This document shows, piece after piece, positions 46,090-57,283 of a stretch of DNA of 64,000 nt. The stretch is from Temnopleurus reevesii (Eukaryota > Echinodermata > Echinoidea > Temnopleuroida > Temnopleuridae), in assembly GCA_036244855.1 (NCBI GenBank), contig BQKZ01001002.1:3107-67106 (forward strand). The letters run 5' to 3'. How positions within the stretch are numbered: the stretch's first letter is position 1; each line of letters begins with the position of its first letter. The notes under the pieces are model-generated. The model searched no databases. It saw only the letters and a list, made by a program, of their open reading frames with translations, and was not told the DNA's origin. Position numbers and translations under genes: made by a program.

Positions 46090-46249
46090 TTATTCCTCAT
46101 CAGAGTTTCGTCGTGATGAAGGGGATAACTTCTATGTTCGTATCTAGTAAAATTCCAAGTCCTGGAACGAGTGAAAAGATGGCCATAGCTGCAATCTGAT
46201 AGTCCATAAGGACCAACAACACGATGAATACAACACCGAGATCAGAACC

Positions 46250-46470
46250 AATATTATAAATAATGATAATAAAAATAATGATAGTGATAATATCATAATA
46301 ATAATAATAATAATTATCATCTTTTATTATTATCATTATTATCATAATAATTACAATTATAACGATCATGATGATGAGAATGATAGTAATACTAATATAA
46401 TAATGATAAATAGATATTAATAATACTAATAACCATCAATAATTATACATAATAAGTATCAGTTATCTAC
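46250..46470. repeat. AT-rich simple repeat (TAATGATAAT-like)
   Basis: Imperfect trinucleotide and tetranucleotide mix of ATA, AAT and GAT. Open frames across it are low complexity. Confidence 0.85.
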
Positions 46471-46586
46471 GGTAGATGGTAACATACCTGGTGAAAACGA
46501 ATAAAAATGAAATTTTAACTAAAACAAACGCATATACATTCACATACACGCTCACACGCAAAAACATGCACACGCACATACACACT

Positions 46587-46589
<3 letters not shown>

Positions 46590-46652
<63 letters not shown>

Positions 46653-46672
46653 TACATACATACACACACACC
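46590..46672. repeat. (CA)n microsatellite with (CATA)n
   Basis: About 28 uninterrupted CA units, then CATACATACATA and a short CA end. Confidence 0.97.
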
Positions 46673-47410
46673 TAACTCTTCAACCTCACCTTCGCCATTA
46701 TCCATTACGCAAGTAGCACAATCGTAACCTAAATCTTATATTGATGCCTTTGATATTAGATAAGACTGCAAGAATAGCAACGACGTAAGCTTCAAACGCT
46801 TTTGTTTGCATATTTTAGAGCTTAGTTTCGGAACAAATCCATGTGTCCTTTAAATATTTCATTGAGACGTTTAAAACTGCAATTTGGTGGAAAAAAAATA
46901 GTAACTAATAATGCTTACATATTGCATTTTGCAGACATTTTCGTCTGAATTCCTTCAACGGTTTCGAAGAAAAACGTTGATCTCTATATAGCATGTCAGA
47001 AATCCTTTTTGCTCCAAGATTTATGTCCAAGCAGATTTTTGAAAGAACCGGACATATGACTCGGGTTTCAAAGATCTACACTATTTTCTCATTGACCATT
47101 GGATCAAATTAATCGGGGTTTTCTGTAAAATGTTGAAAATATGGCTTTTTATCCTACCTATTGTAAAAAAAATTATAATAACTTATATAATTACCATACT
47201 CACAAATATGATAGACTCTAAAGTTGATTGTGTGTTATTTTGCTAAATATATCACGTATTGAAAAAACAGATTTGTTACTATATGCATCGGGAACCTACA
47301 TTGTTATAGGGTATCTATAGAATGGAAGTAAAATCACGTAACTCCTTTAAGAAATCGAGTTTTGAATCCCATCCTTTTACAAAAATGAAAAGAATCAGGT
47401 TAATAATAAA
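46673..47410. other. No gene seen
   Basis: AT-rich unique sequence; nothing supported. Confidence 0.5.
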
Positions 47411-47527
47411 GGCCCCAGTCACATAGATAGCCCAATTGAACATGATTTAACACGAATCTTTTATCAGTTACCAGCTAACTGCCCCAGAACAAAGAGTCGG
47501 GTGAATCGTATTCCGATGTGACTGGGG
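47411..47527. mobile_element. Foldback MITE, family H
   Basis: Ends AGGCCCCAGTCACATAGAT and GATGTGACTGGGGC; inner words TGATTTAACACGAAT and TAACTGCCCCAG. Related to 62341-62470 and to the ends of the composite at 32541-33437. Confidence 0.8.
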
Positions 47528-47693
47528 CACTACTCTGGTAGGCCTACATGGACATATGATATGATAAATAAGGTACAGAATTTGGGAACCCACTAATTCA
47601 CACGTTCATAATACCCTGTGACACATATTCTGTGACAATTTCCAATGTCCATTAATGCGCCCCAGGTCATGTGCCATTCAGTTAAGGAAATAA

Positions 47694-47711
47694 ACCCCCC
47701 CCCCCCCCCCC
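47694..47711. repeat. Poly(C) tract
   Basis: About 17 C residues following AAATAAA. Confidence 0.95.
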
Positions 47712-48202
47712 ACCTTGATGATAAATTGACATGTCTATAGAAATTTAAGACAACGTGAAATTCAACTCGAGAGGCATACTTCTGAATAATTTAAGAGGAA
47801 AAACAGGCTTAGTATTGTTGTTAATGACACAGATTTAATCCCTACAATTTTTCTCATTTGTCTTGGTTTCATAATACAGACATCGGTTTCCAAATGTACA
47901 AGGATGTGCAAGTGGTTCTGTTCTATTTTACATGTAATAGTTGTTAATGGCTTTATTGAGAAATCGTTAATTCTTGAAAGATGGTAGAATTTTAAGAAGG
48001 TTTAATCTTATTGTACTTCCTCTTGCTTCATTTTCTTTTTCTTTGAACTAAAATCGAAATGTGTTATTGATTAACATAACAGGTAGATAATTGGTCAATG
48101 ATATAGCATTGTGTTTTATTTTGAAAATACTGGTGCATTCCAAATGCGCTGGAGGAGAAGAAAAATGTTTGGTAGAAAGGCTTTGCATTTTTCTGCCGTT
48201 CA
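47712..48202. other. No gene seen
   Basis: Unique sequence, no supported feature. Confidence 0.5.
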
Positions 48203-48473
48203 GTAGTGGTCGTGACTCTCGCCTTTCAGCCAGAGGCTCGTAGGTTCGAATCCCACTCATGGCGTCAATTTCCTTCAGCGATAAATTCATCCACACTGTG
48301 CTGCACTCAACCCAGGTGAGGTTCATGGGTACCTGGCAGGAATAATCATTCCTTGAAATGCCAAGTGCGCTGGTGGCTGCCGGCTAAAGCCAGGGTAATG
48401 ATATTGCAAAGTGCCTTGAGCACTCAGCATAGTGGATAGGTGCGCTATATATATATTATCATTTTTATTATCG
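48203..48473 (+). mobile_element. tRNA-derived SINE, well preserved
   Basis: Head GTAGTGGTCGTGACTCTCGC, a canonical B box GGTTCGAATCC (48243-48253), body with GTGCTGCACTCAACCCAGGT and GAGGTTCATGGGTACCTGGC, GGCTAAAGCCAGGGTAATGA, then tail CCTTGAGCACTCAGCATAGT and GTGCGCTATATATATATTAT. The first few bases of the tRNA-like head appear to be missing. Confidence 0.9.
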
Positions 48474-48925
48474 GAGAGCAATAAAAGTCATATGATTGCA
48501 TTTATAGTCAATAAAGAAAGTCTGTATACAATTTAAAATATGTTTCCTGATCTTAGAAATACTCATGGTAGGCGCTTGGCTTATGCAAACGTGTGTCTAT
48601 ATGTCCAGCTCACCTGAAAGATTGCAACGTTAATTCCCCTGCAGTTTATCTCTGTGTCTGCGCACTTGGAGCCTATTCAATAATTTTCCTAATATACGTT
48701 GGTCAAAGATTGGCTAAAGAAGCAAAATGTTTGACAGAGGCAGATGAAATCTTGATGATTTTAGATTGCTTACTGCCTCGGTGAACTTGGGGACATTATC
48801 ATCTGGAAACATTATATCAAATTAAATATTTCAATGCATCATGTGCTCAAAAAGAACATTAATTGTCAGATATCATTACATCATAATTTATAAGACACAT
48901 GCATATACGCAAATAATAGTAATGC

Positions 48926-48995
48926 AAAACGCCTTGAGCACTCAGCAGAGTGGATACGTGCGCTATACAAATTGCATTTACTATCATTATTATCA
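48926..48995 (+). mobile_element. SINE 3' tail only
   Basis: ATGCAAAACGCCTTGAGCAC, TCAGCAGAGTGGATACGTGC and GCTATACAAATTGCATTTAC followed by ATTATTATC. Only the tail is present, which is as close to the LINE tail at 45655-45722 as to the other SINEs, so it could be a truncation of either. Confidence 0.75.
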
Positions 48996-49247
48996 TTTAT
49001 AGTAATGCATTGCAACAAGTCATGAAACAACTGATCTGGGTCATCCTCGGTTTTATCATTTTACCCAATTAATCATTAAACCGAAATTTTACAATTTTTT
49101 TATGTTCAGTTTGTGTTTTGCAAGAAATGGGTCATTCCATGTGACGTATGTTTCACATGAAATAATGATGTACATATATTGAAGAACAATTTCCTTTTTC
49201 TTCATCTCCTGTCGATATTTAGGCTATTGGGTTTTTAACCTTAACTC

Positions 49248-49580
49248 TCATTGCGGTTTGATGCAATTAAATCATTAAAAGTAACATTTCAATGGAAAAT
49301 TAGTAATGTATCCATTCACAAAACTGGTTCATTTCCTTTACAATATCATCGTATTCATGCTAGGAAATCAAAATTAACTGGAAACGGGAAACAATACATT
49401 TCTACCAAATACTTTATCTCAATGTGGTTTGATGCAATTAAATCATTAAACGTCACATTTCAATAAAAAAAAAATAGTTAAAAATGTATCCATTCGTATA
49501 ATTTCCTTTCCAATTTCACCGTATTCATGCTATAAGAAATCAAAATTAACTCGAAACGGGAAACAATACATTTCTACTGC
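49248..49580 (+). repeat. Tandem duplication, about 171-bp period
   Basis: Unit 1 49248-49418 and unit 2 49419-49580 share GGTTTGATGCAATTAAATCA, ATGTATCCATTC, CGTATTCATGCTA, AAATCAAAATTAACT and CGGGAAACAATACATTTCTA. Unit 2 has a longer A run and small deletions. Confidence 0.9.
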
Positions 49581-50215
49581 AGACGACATGGAATTATAAT
49601 CGATCAAAGAAGAAATTTTGAAATGTCCCCGCCTTGTAGTTTTTCCCGAATATTCCCGCGAGATTGTTCTTGAATATCACTCGCCGCGGGGCCAGTGTTG
49701 AAATTGATAGACCTAATAAATATCATGCAAGCGCAATATATCAATCTAAATTATATATTACTTTGTGTTTAATTGCTACGGTTTTTTCTTTTGATACGAG
49801 CACCATCCTTGTGTAAAATTCATTATAAATTTGCAACTTATTGTTAATGTGTAACGTAGCATGTTCAATTTTTAACACAGCCGACCAGTATTATGGTCGA
49901 TGAAATAAAACCTTCGAATCGGCAATTCAATAAAGATTGATTTTATCGTCTGTGTTAATATCATAAAGTATACAGGAGAATACTTGCGTTACAATTAATT
50001 TGACTTAATTGAATTAGAGAAGTATTTCGTTTATATAATTTTATCTCATGCATGATTTTTACAATAGGACCAATGTTTTAGTTAAAATTTATCCAAATTT
50101 GAATTAAAGTAAAGACAGAGGAACGCCCTCAATCGATATCGGATGTGCATTGCTTTAATGACTGCATGGGTCTGTAACATAAAAAAATAAACCTGAAATG
50201 AATATTTCGTCCATA
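49581..50215. other. No gene seen
   Basis: AT-rich unique sequence with a short GC-richer patch near 49680. No supported gene. Confidence 0.5.
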
Positions 50216-50395
50216 TTTTCACGAAGTGACGGGAGCCAGAGGGTTTTGCCACACGAAATGAGATACAAATCCATTGAAACGTGTCCTTCTATATAATTAA
50301 CAGGTTGTTCGATAGAATGCCCATTGGATTGGCGCTATGTCGGGAATTATTTGTCATCATGCAACAACACCATTTGGCTCTCGTCACTTCGTGAC
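50216..50395. mobile_element. Foldback element, about 180 bp
   Basis: TTCACGAAGTGACGGGAGCC near 50219 and GGCTCTCGTCACTTCGTGAC near 50375 are inverted ends, extended by AGAGGGTTTTG and CAACACCATTT. The interior is not palindromic. No second copy was found here. Confidence 0.7.
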
Positions 50396-50517
50396 AACAC
50401 GAACGATTTGTTGTAAGTCTATGGTAAAGTGTGTACCAAAGAGATACGACTGATTTTCAATTCATCGTATTTTCTTTTAGGCCCCAGATGGTATAGGCCT
50501 ATACTAATAAACAAAAT

Positions 50518-50665
50518 CAACTGCAACTTTGCAAATTGTAACGCGCATTTTAATTCGCGAACGGTATGCGCATTTAACAAGACGCGCATGAAACAATGAT
50601 TTTGATTGGCACGTTCTGATTATCTGCAACTTACGATTAATTGCAACTTTTGAACAACACCGCAT
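50518..50665 (-). repeat. Dispersed repeat, family L (minus strand)
   Basis: On the minus strand: GGTGTTGTTCAAAAGTTGCA, ATTAATCGTAAGTTGCAG, ATTGTTTCATGCGCGTCTTG and GCGCATACCG, matching the order in 3288-3412. The far end, CAAATTGTAACGCGCATT, partly inverts the start. Confidence 0.5.
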
Positions 50666-51329
50666 GAGTGTGGATGCTTTTTATCGTGTTTTTCGATGAA
50701 AACACGAAGTCATTTTCATAATCATCTCTTATCCCCTGCGGGCGATATTTAAAACGCTGTGATCACATCCGAGTCATTAATGAATGGTAAATAATCGAGT
50801 TGTTGTGGAAATTTCTAATCGCCTATTCAGAAGAAATGGCACCATGGGACAGAGTCCTTGGTTGTTTACCGCTCTAGGGTATATCGCGCGTCTAAAGTTA
50901 CGTTTACATGTAATTCACCTGTACCGGACTGAAAAGGTGTTGGCAAAGAACAAATACAAAACGATTTATACACGGCGCCGCATCGTTTTGTCACAGCATT
51001 AAATATTTCGACAATTAGATTTACAATTCATTGGAACTTAAGAGAATTGGCGGATATATTCATATTACAATTTTTGTCTATCTTTTTTACTCGGAGCAGA
51101 AGAAAAGGTAATTGTCGGACATACATTTCGTCGAAAAAACAACCTCTGGCGAGTTGGTTATAGCTATAATTACCTCCAGGAATTGTCAAGGGATGGTAGA
51201 AATGAAAAGTATATGAATAGAATAGACACCAACGTTAGAAATAGATCTTTAGGAACGTGACAATTCATTTCATCATTGTTCATAGGGACTATTCCCAGCT
51301 CACCTTTAGGGGATCAATGAACAGGTGTA
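50666..51329. other. No gene seen
   Basis: Unique sequence; open frames have no recognisable character. Confidence 0.45.
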
Positions 51330-51828
51330 CGTAGACACTTCATTTGCATATATATTTTTTTTTCAGTTAGCGAGTTCACATATTTATATGCTGTAATTTG
51401 GCTCGGCTCACGCGAAGGGGTATTTTGTTAAAGTTAGGAGGAATACTCATTTTAGCGTAGACACGTCATTTGCATATACTGTCATTCAGTTCGCGAGTTC
51501 AAGTTATGTGTATGCTGTAGTTTGGTCCTTATCACTTAAAGGATTGTCTTTGTTAATGTAAAGGCTGACTCACACATTTGTATTTTTAGCCTGCGTCAGC
51601 CTAGCGTTTTTGGAAATTAAAAATGCTCCCTTGACGTACAAAGACGCAGGTCATACGGTGGACTGACGCTCGTCGTACGCTCGTTGAGTGCAAGCCGAAC
51701 GTCACTCCACCGTCTGATCTGTTTATGCTGTCCGTCAAGGGAGCGTTTTTAATTTCCAAAATCGCCTGGCCGTCGCAGGCTAAAAACCCAAAGGTGTGAG
51801 CCAGCCTTTAGGAGGAACACTCATTTTA
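51330..51828 (+). repeat. 126-bp tandem pair, second unit interrupted by a MITE
   Basis: Unit 1 (51330-51455) and unit 2 (51456-51828) share CGTAGACAC, TCATTTGCATATA, TCAGTT(A/C)GCGAGTTCA, TATGCTGTA(A/G)TTTGG, TTTGTTAA and GGAGGAA(T/C)ACTCATTTTA. In unit 2 about 250 bp of family A element lies between TTTGTTAATGTAA and GGAGG, where unit 1 reads TTTGTTAAAGTTAGGAGG. Confidence 0.9.
51561..51808. mobile_element. Foldback MITE, family A, with paralogous empty site
   Basis: Ends AAGGCTGACTCACACATTTG and AAAGGTGTGAGCCAGCCTT. Inner arms TTAGCCTGCGTCAGCCTAGC and CTGGCCGTCGCAGGCTAA; central palindrome GGTGGACTGACGCTCG. The uninterrupted neighbouring repeat unit at about 51424-51446 gives the pre-insertion sequence. 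Confidence 0.92.
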
Positions 51829-53160
51829 AAACACAGAAAATTCAACTCAGAAAACAGAAAACAAATGTGGAAAACAGTCACATCGGCATGGTGGGAGAAT
51901 ATGTTCGATTACCACAAGGAGCGAAAGCAATATCCCTACGCGTGTCGTAAGATACTCGCACGATCTCCATGCAGTAACCAAATGAACACGTAAACAAATA
52001 GCAATGAACTGAAGATTATAATATTTAAGCATCGAAGTTCTCCCAGAAGTTGAAAAAAATGCAGTATACTAACCATGTTAACAAAAATTGTGGCTTTTTA
52101 TTGGACGCTCGTCAGAACAAGGTGCAAATTAGAACCCGCTTCTGGCATCCTTCACAAATGTTTTAAAATAGTTTGTAAGCCTTCGAGGGATACAAAATGG
52201 CTGTGACAGGTAACATTGTCTAGGGAACCAACAAGCAGATATTCCAATCATTCCGGAATATCCATGAGATGTATTTTTATATAAATCTGAGGCTTTATCA
52301 TAGTGAATGGCTGAAAGTGTTGCTATTGGTATTTCATGTTTGCTCTCAACTTTTGCTTTAATGTTGTACCCTATTCTGGAACGGTTTATATTTCTTTAAT
52401 ATGAAAATACAGAACCTTTTAGAACCCATTTGCAAGACGTGCACAATATAAAGTTTTAAAAAAATAACAACCATACGATAAAAATGTATGATAATGAAAG
52501 AAAATACATGACTAAATTTACTGTGATCGCAGCATCCATTCTGCTTTTTTATGAATTTGCCCCCATTCTTTCGGAGATGACTGATATTCCCCATCGTTTT
52601 CTACCATTATGGATTTTCTCAATCAGGAACATCGTTTACTAGTCCATTGCAACATCCTTCACACTTCGTATTGCACTTGTTCAGGACAACTTGCTTTCAA
52701 TATATTTCTACATAAGTGCACAATGTTCGCATGCAAACAGTTATAAAGACGATATTGTGAAGGGTGTGTTGTTTTCTAGAATACATCGTAATCCGTAAAT
52801 TTGTAAACGATTACACCTGTCCTGTCCCAATCGCTCCAAATCCATCAAAATCTAAGAAAAATATTAAAAAATGGCCGATATGTTTTTTCCTTATATCATC
52901 ACACCGCTTGATAATATCCTCAAAACCTAGTTTTTATTTTTATTTTTCTCATCGCTCAGAAACCACAACGGTGGCCAACAGTTTCGAGCTAATTTGTGGC
53001 TGTTGTAACCCATTTCCATTAAAGATTGCACATATTTGGTCTTGATTTGTTTTCCATTTTGCATTTTTGTACAATATAACTTGTGTGACATAGCGGGTAA
53101 TTGAATTCGCGGTTAGCATGTGGCTACCACGAGATTTTTCATTCACACTTAGAAATGCGA
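51829..53160. other. No gene seen
   Basis: AT-rich unique sequence; a 93-codon open frame at 52764-53045 has no recognisable domain and poor composition. Confidence 0.5.
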
Positions 53161-53162
53161 CA

Positions 53163-53190
53163 TCCCCCCCCCCCCCCCAAAAAAAAAGGA
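53163..53190. repeat. Poly(C)-poly(A) tract
   Basis: About 15 C followed by about 9 A. Confidence 0.9.
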
Positions 53191-53548
53191 AAAAACACTG
53201 ATGGTGGTTTTGATAATTTCCTACAGCTGTGAAAATTCTTTGTTGGAGACATTATTTATTCATTGATCTATCTTAATTCGTATATTTATCCTTTCAAAAG
53301 AGTAGCCCATTTAAGACAATTGGATCTTCCTTGAGGGCATGCAGACATATATTGTAAAACCAAATATGATGGTTTATAGGTTTTTTACTGTAAATACATT
53401 GTTTGTTTATCATTTTTGTTCATTCTATTTTAATTTCTAATTGATTCACGTCAATCTGCATGAATCTAAAGAGAAAATTGATTCAGATAAAAAATAATTA
53501 ATCAATAATTGCTTGGAAAATTGAATGCAAGTCAAGTCGCATGATAAC

Positions 53549-53757
53549 TTTCGTTACATTTTCGAAAGCATCATATCACAAATTCGTCTGTCCCTGCTTT
53601 GAATGAATGAACTAAGAGATCTTCTTGAATGGAAATTGACCTGAAGCAACACTATCCCAAAGGATGTGCACTATTACGAACCCAAGGTGGGGGTAATAAG
53701 GATATATATTTCATATTTCAGGTAAGGCGATAACAACACAAGATTGATTGGAATATT
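53549..53757 (+). repeat. Direct repeat Z, unit 1
   Basis: Matches 54097-54294: CGTTACATTTTCG, ATCACAAATTC, GAAATTGACCTGAAGCAACA, CTATCCCAAAGGATGTGCAC, TTTCATATTTCAGGTAAG and AAGATTGATTGGAATA. Unit 2 is shorter by small deletions. Confidence 0.88.
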
Positions 53758-53807
53758 GAAACTACATTGTATAACAAAATGAAATAATCATTTAATATCC
53801 AAAAAGA

Positions 53808-53932
53808 GTGGATGGCCGCTCAGAAACCATGTGACTTCGGTCCAGTAAAACAACCACGCTCTGCTCGCCAAAGATCCCCGCAGAGGTCTAGAAGCAAATT
53901 GCACGTTGCTGAAGAAAGATGAGCGTGTTGCC
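53808..53932 (+). repeat. Dispersed repeat, family K (second copy)
   Basis: Matches 17948-18075 (see there). It lies in the spacer between the two Z direct repeats. Confidence 0.6.
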
Positions 53933-54096
53933 ACAATCATGCCCTAAAACTATTAAATTGATTAAAACACACAGGACCAATAAACTTTGAAAGTGCAGGC
54001 AATTCATGATTAATGAACACTTGATCAAATAAATCAACTATTTTTCTTCGATTCTCAACAACATCAGTCATTGCCTTCAACTTTTGAAAGATACAT

Positions 54097-54294
54097 TTCG
54101 TTACATTTTCGTAAGCATCGGATCACAAATTCTTATGTCTCTGCTCTAAAAGGAGGAATTCAAATCGTCTTGGAAATTGACCTGAAGCAACACTATCCCA
54201 AAGGATGTGCACTATTACGACCCAAGATAGAGTAATAAAGATATGTATTTCATACTTCAGGTAAGCTGATAACAACAGAAGATTGATTGGAATA
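54097..54294 (+). repeat. Direct repeat Z, unit 2
   Basis: Second copy of 53549-53757, 340 bp downstream in the same orientation. The best conserved part is the 50 bp around ACCTGAAGCAACACTATCCC. Confidence 0.88.
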
Positions 54295-54928
54295 ATTCTG
54301 GTCACTGAACGGATGAAATTGATCGCTGAATTTGAACCTTTGACAAAAAAGTGTAATTCTGACGGAAAAGATATGGTCTGTATGAATATCTGAAATTGAT
54401 GAACACATTCTTAACTGGGGTGAAACTTTTCAATCGTTTACCATAAAAACTTCCCCGGAACGTCATATACCTATTTTGGAGGTGATTAGGCGTTCTGAGT
54501 GTGTCTGTGCGTTTTTTTTTTCACAATTCGCACGAATACTGTAAATTGTTGAAAAACCAATTACTAATTGTTTGAAGGAAGAACCCGAGATTTCTCTTAA
54601 AACAGTATTACGTATCTCTCACAGATGGCAGATGCTAGCATTAATGGACCCATAACTCGTTCTTCAAAAATATTATTAATTCATTTTAAGAAAACATTCT
54701 ATTGATCTTAATTCATTTTTAAGAAGTTGCTCAATCTACTTCGCTCTTGTCTCACACAATACAACCCCCAAAGTAAATATTCAAGATGTTTAATTAAGAT
54801 CGTGCAGGATCTTTCTCTTTTTTATACCACCAATGGGGGACCAGACAATGTCATTTATGTGACTGTACTATAAAAAAAACCATGAAACTCATTTTATAAC
54901 AGTGCTATTTTAACACTGTTATGATGTG
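54295..54928. other. No gene seen
   Basis: AT-rich unique sequence. AACAGTGCTATTTTAACACTGTT at 54899-54921 is a short palindrome. Confidence 0.45.
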
Positions 54929-55004
54929 GAATGATTCGAGTCAGTTTTGAACTAGTAACCTTGATGTATGCAGTGTGCGGTAACCACTCGACCTTACTCG
55001 CTTA
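54929..55004 (-). mobile_element. tRNA-like sequence (SINE head or tRNA pseudogene)
   Basis: On the minus strand GTCGAGTGGTTACCG (A-box-like, 54992-54978) is followed at the correct distance by AGTTCAAAACTGAC (B-box-like, near 54953-54940), with GCGAGTAAG before it and CTCGAATCATTCC after. A full cloverleaf does not close. It differs from the main SINE family. Confidence 0.5.
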
Positions 55005-55266
55005 GAAATAATGGTAGGAATAGGAATGGAATTATAATACTGATATATCCCTTTAAAACGGAGCCAAAAAGATTGTGAAAAGTGGTTGATTTGATGGTAT
55101 TAACCTGTCAATCATCGTTATAAAACAATTATCATCGATGAGAGCCGAGGGATGGGGGAGGCCGGTACCAGGGAAGGCATCAATTCGTGATGATGGGGGA
55201 ACATCCGAATCTCAAGGGGGACATAAATCACGTGGTTCGACATGACGGAGATTGGCGAGCGCTTAA

Positions 55267-55777
55267 AGCCCAAGTGAAGTTTTGGTAAAAGCGAGTATTC
55301 TTATCGCCAAATGTTGTCTTAACATATACATAAGATAAAATATAGTATCATGAACATGTTGCACAAAAGATTGTGCGAAAAATGAACAAGTTTTGGAAAA
55401 GCTATAACCTAAACTGTGCAAAATATTTCAGTGCCGTGTCCCCCGACACTAATTCAATATTTTCTATCTTGATAAAGGACAATATCTCATGCACAGAATG
55501 GGATGAACATTTCAGAATGTACTCTTTGTATATTCTTTTTTATCATGCTTTTGTCAAATCCCGGAAATAACTTTGTATATGCCCGATAACAAGCAAAATA
55601 TTGTTATAACCAAGAGAGGGTGCTAAATATGATTTAACGGTCAAATTCAAAATTTCAAAAGAATCAGCAAATAGAAAAAATCATGCTATGGTCTCAAAAT
55701 GTGTATAAGAATATTGTGTCATGATAAACATCCAAAAATTCACATTTCTTAATCTTTACTAGAACTATACTTGGGCT
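55267..55777. mobile_element. 511-bp element with inverted ends and TTAA duplication
   Basis: AGCCCAAGTGAAGTTTTGGT at the left and ACTAGAACTATACTTGGGCT at the right are inverted ends (about 15 of 20 positions agree, the outer 9 exactly). TTAA flanks both sides (55263-55266 and 55778-55781). The interior of about 460 bp is AT-rich, non-palindromic and without a convincing protein. The structure fits a non-autonomous piggyBac-type element. Confidence 0.7.
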
Positions 55778-55781
55778 TTAA

Positions 55782-57059
55782 ATCCCAGTCACATTATATT
55801 CCTATACCCTCTTCTCATCCCAACTCAAGTTATGCTTTGAGGGTACTTGCATACTTTGATTTTACCACTTTGTCATGTTAATTTGCACTGATTATGTTTT
55901 TGAAAAGGAAAATTAATGTTAAACTCAATTGAAAATTCAATTCAAATCTACTTCATTATGAATGATTAGTCTGCAGGTGCAGACTCTTGGCTTTGGCTTT
56001 ACGCAATATGCATAGTCAAGAGTTTGTATTTTGAAACTACTTCACACTATTATGAATCCCTTGCCAATATTGCAGTCTGTAATTTCAGACCCTGTATCAT
56101 CATGCACTGCATATAAACTTAACACAATGCAACACCGAAAACCCATGGTCTGTGACTGCAGACTAATGAGTAATCATAATTGTCATCATAATTAGAGTAA
56201 AAACTAAAAAAATTCATACGAATTCAACTGGGAATCCACTCTTTTGGTGATGAATTTCACTCTTTTGAGAATGGACTTTGTAGTGAGCATTTTGGCGCAG
56301 CTCTTGGTAGATAGCTGTTAGAATATGCAGAATTCTGAAGCAGTAACATGGTCTTGATTTTTTGTGCAAAATATCCCATGCTTATTCTTTCAAGGCTATA
56401 AATAGAGCCATGCAGCTCTTTCAGCATATTCTTACCCTTTCGTCCCATCTTTCACTCTCTATCATTCGCCACTCGATATACTCTGTCTGGAAAGTGTTTG
56501 AATTTCAAAATAAATATTACATTTATTTTCCATGTTTGCATTGCGTGACCAGCAATTTACGCGCCACAGATATTATGTGGTGTTATAAGACGATACACGA
56601 AAAAAAAATGGAATATCGAAATGAAATGTCCGGAGCGGGAAAAAGCTTTTTATTGTAAACCATCCCCCAATTTTAATCATATCACGAAATAGAATCTGCT
56701 TTACGTGTTAGCAATAGCTTCTGGGCCCTATATGTGCAGCTACTTTGGGTGGGAGCAGTGAGTGTTAGGGGAAAAAACAAGAGCATTTGTTGTATGCATG
56801 TTGAAAATTATGTACAGAAAATATTGAATAGAGTATTCCATGGATTGCATCACTATTATTCAGCATTCAGGTGGAACAGATCTCCTTTGGCATTCGGTAT
56901 CAAAAGAGCTATATCTTTATGAAATACAATTTACTACCAAACTTATCAAATAAGTATTTCTTTTAAGAATGCGTGGTATAATTCGACAATACTTGATGTT
57001 TAGTATTAGTTAAAGAACGCATAAAATACTTTACAGAATGTTCATGGAGCTTTTTAGTA
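55782..57059. other. No gene seen
   Basis: Unique sequence; open frames at 56257-56658 and 56734-56922 show no recognisable domain. Confidence 0.5.
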
Positions 57060-57283
57060 TTATAATTACCCCTACTTTGACCCGGCGTATACAAGCGCAA
57101 ATGTTTTTTGAAGGAATAAGTATTTATGCCAAGCAGGTACTCATTTGCCTCACCTATAGGGTGAATGCAGCACACTGTGAATAAATTTCTTGCTGAAAGA
57201 AATGATCGCCATGGGTGGGTTTCGAACTGCGACCCGCTAATTTAATGTCAACAGCCAGAACCACTACACTACCCGGTACTTTC
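57060..57283 (-). mobile_element. tRNA-derived SINE, minus strand, tail missing
   Basis: Minus strand: GGGTAGTGTAGTGGTTCTGG (A-box region near 57273-57254), CGCAGTTCGAAACCCACCCA (B box near 57225), TTTCTTTCAGCAAGAAATTT and GTGTGCTGCATTCACCC. The shared 3' tail is absent, so this is a 3'-degraded or variant copy. Confidence 0.8.

Noticed and set aside
46476..46727. Histidine/threonine-rich frame
   Set aside because: Translation of the (CA)n microsatellite.
53690..53730. CAG/GTAAG words in repeat Z as splice sites
   Set aside because: The same words occur in both repeat units without coding sequence on either side.
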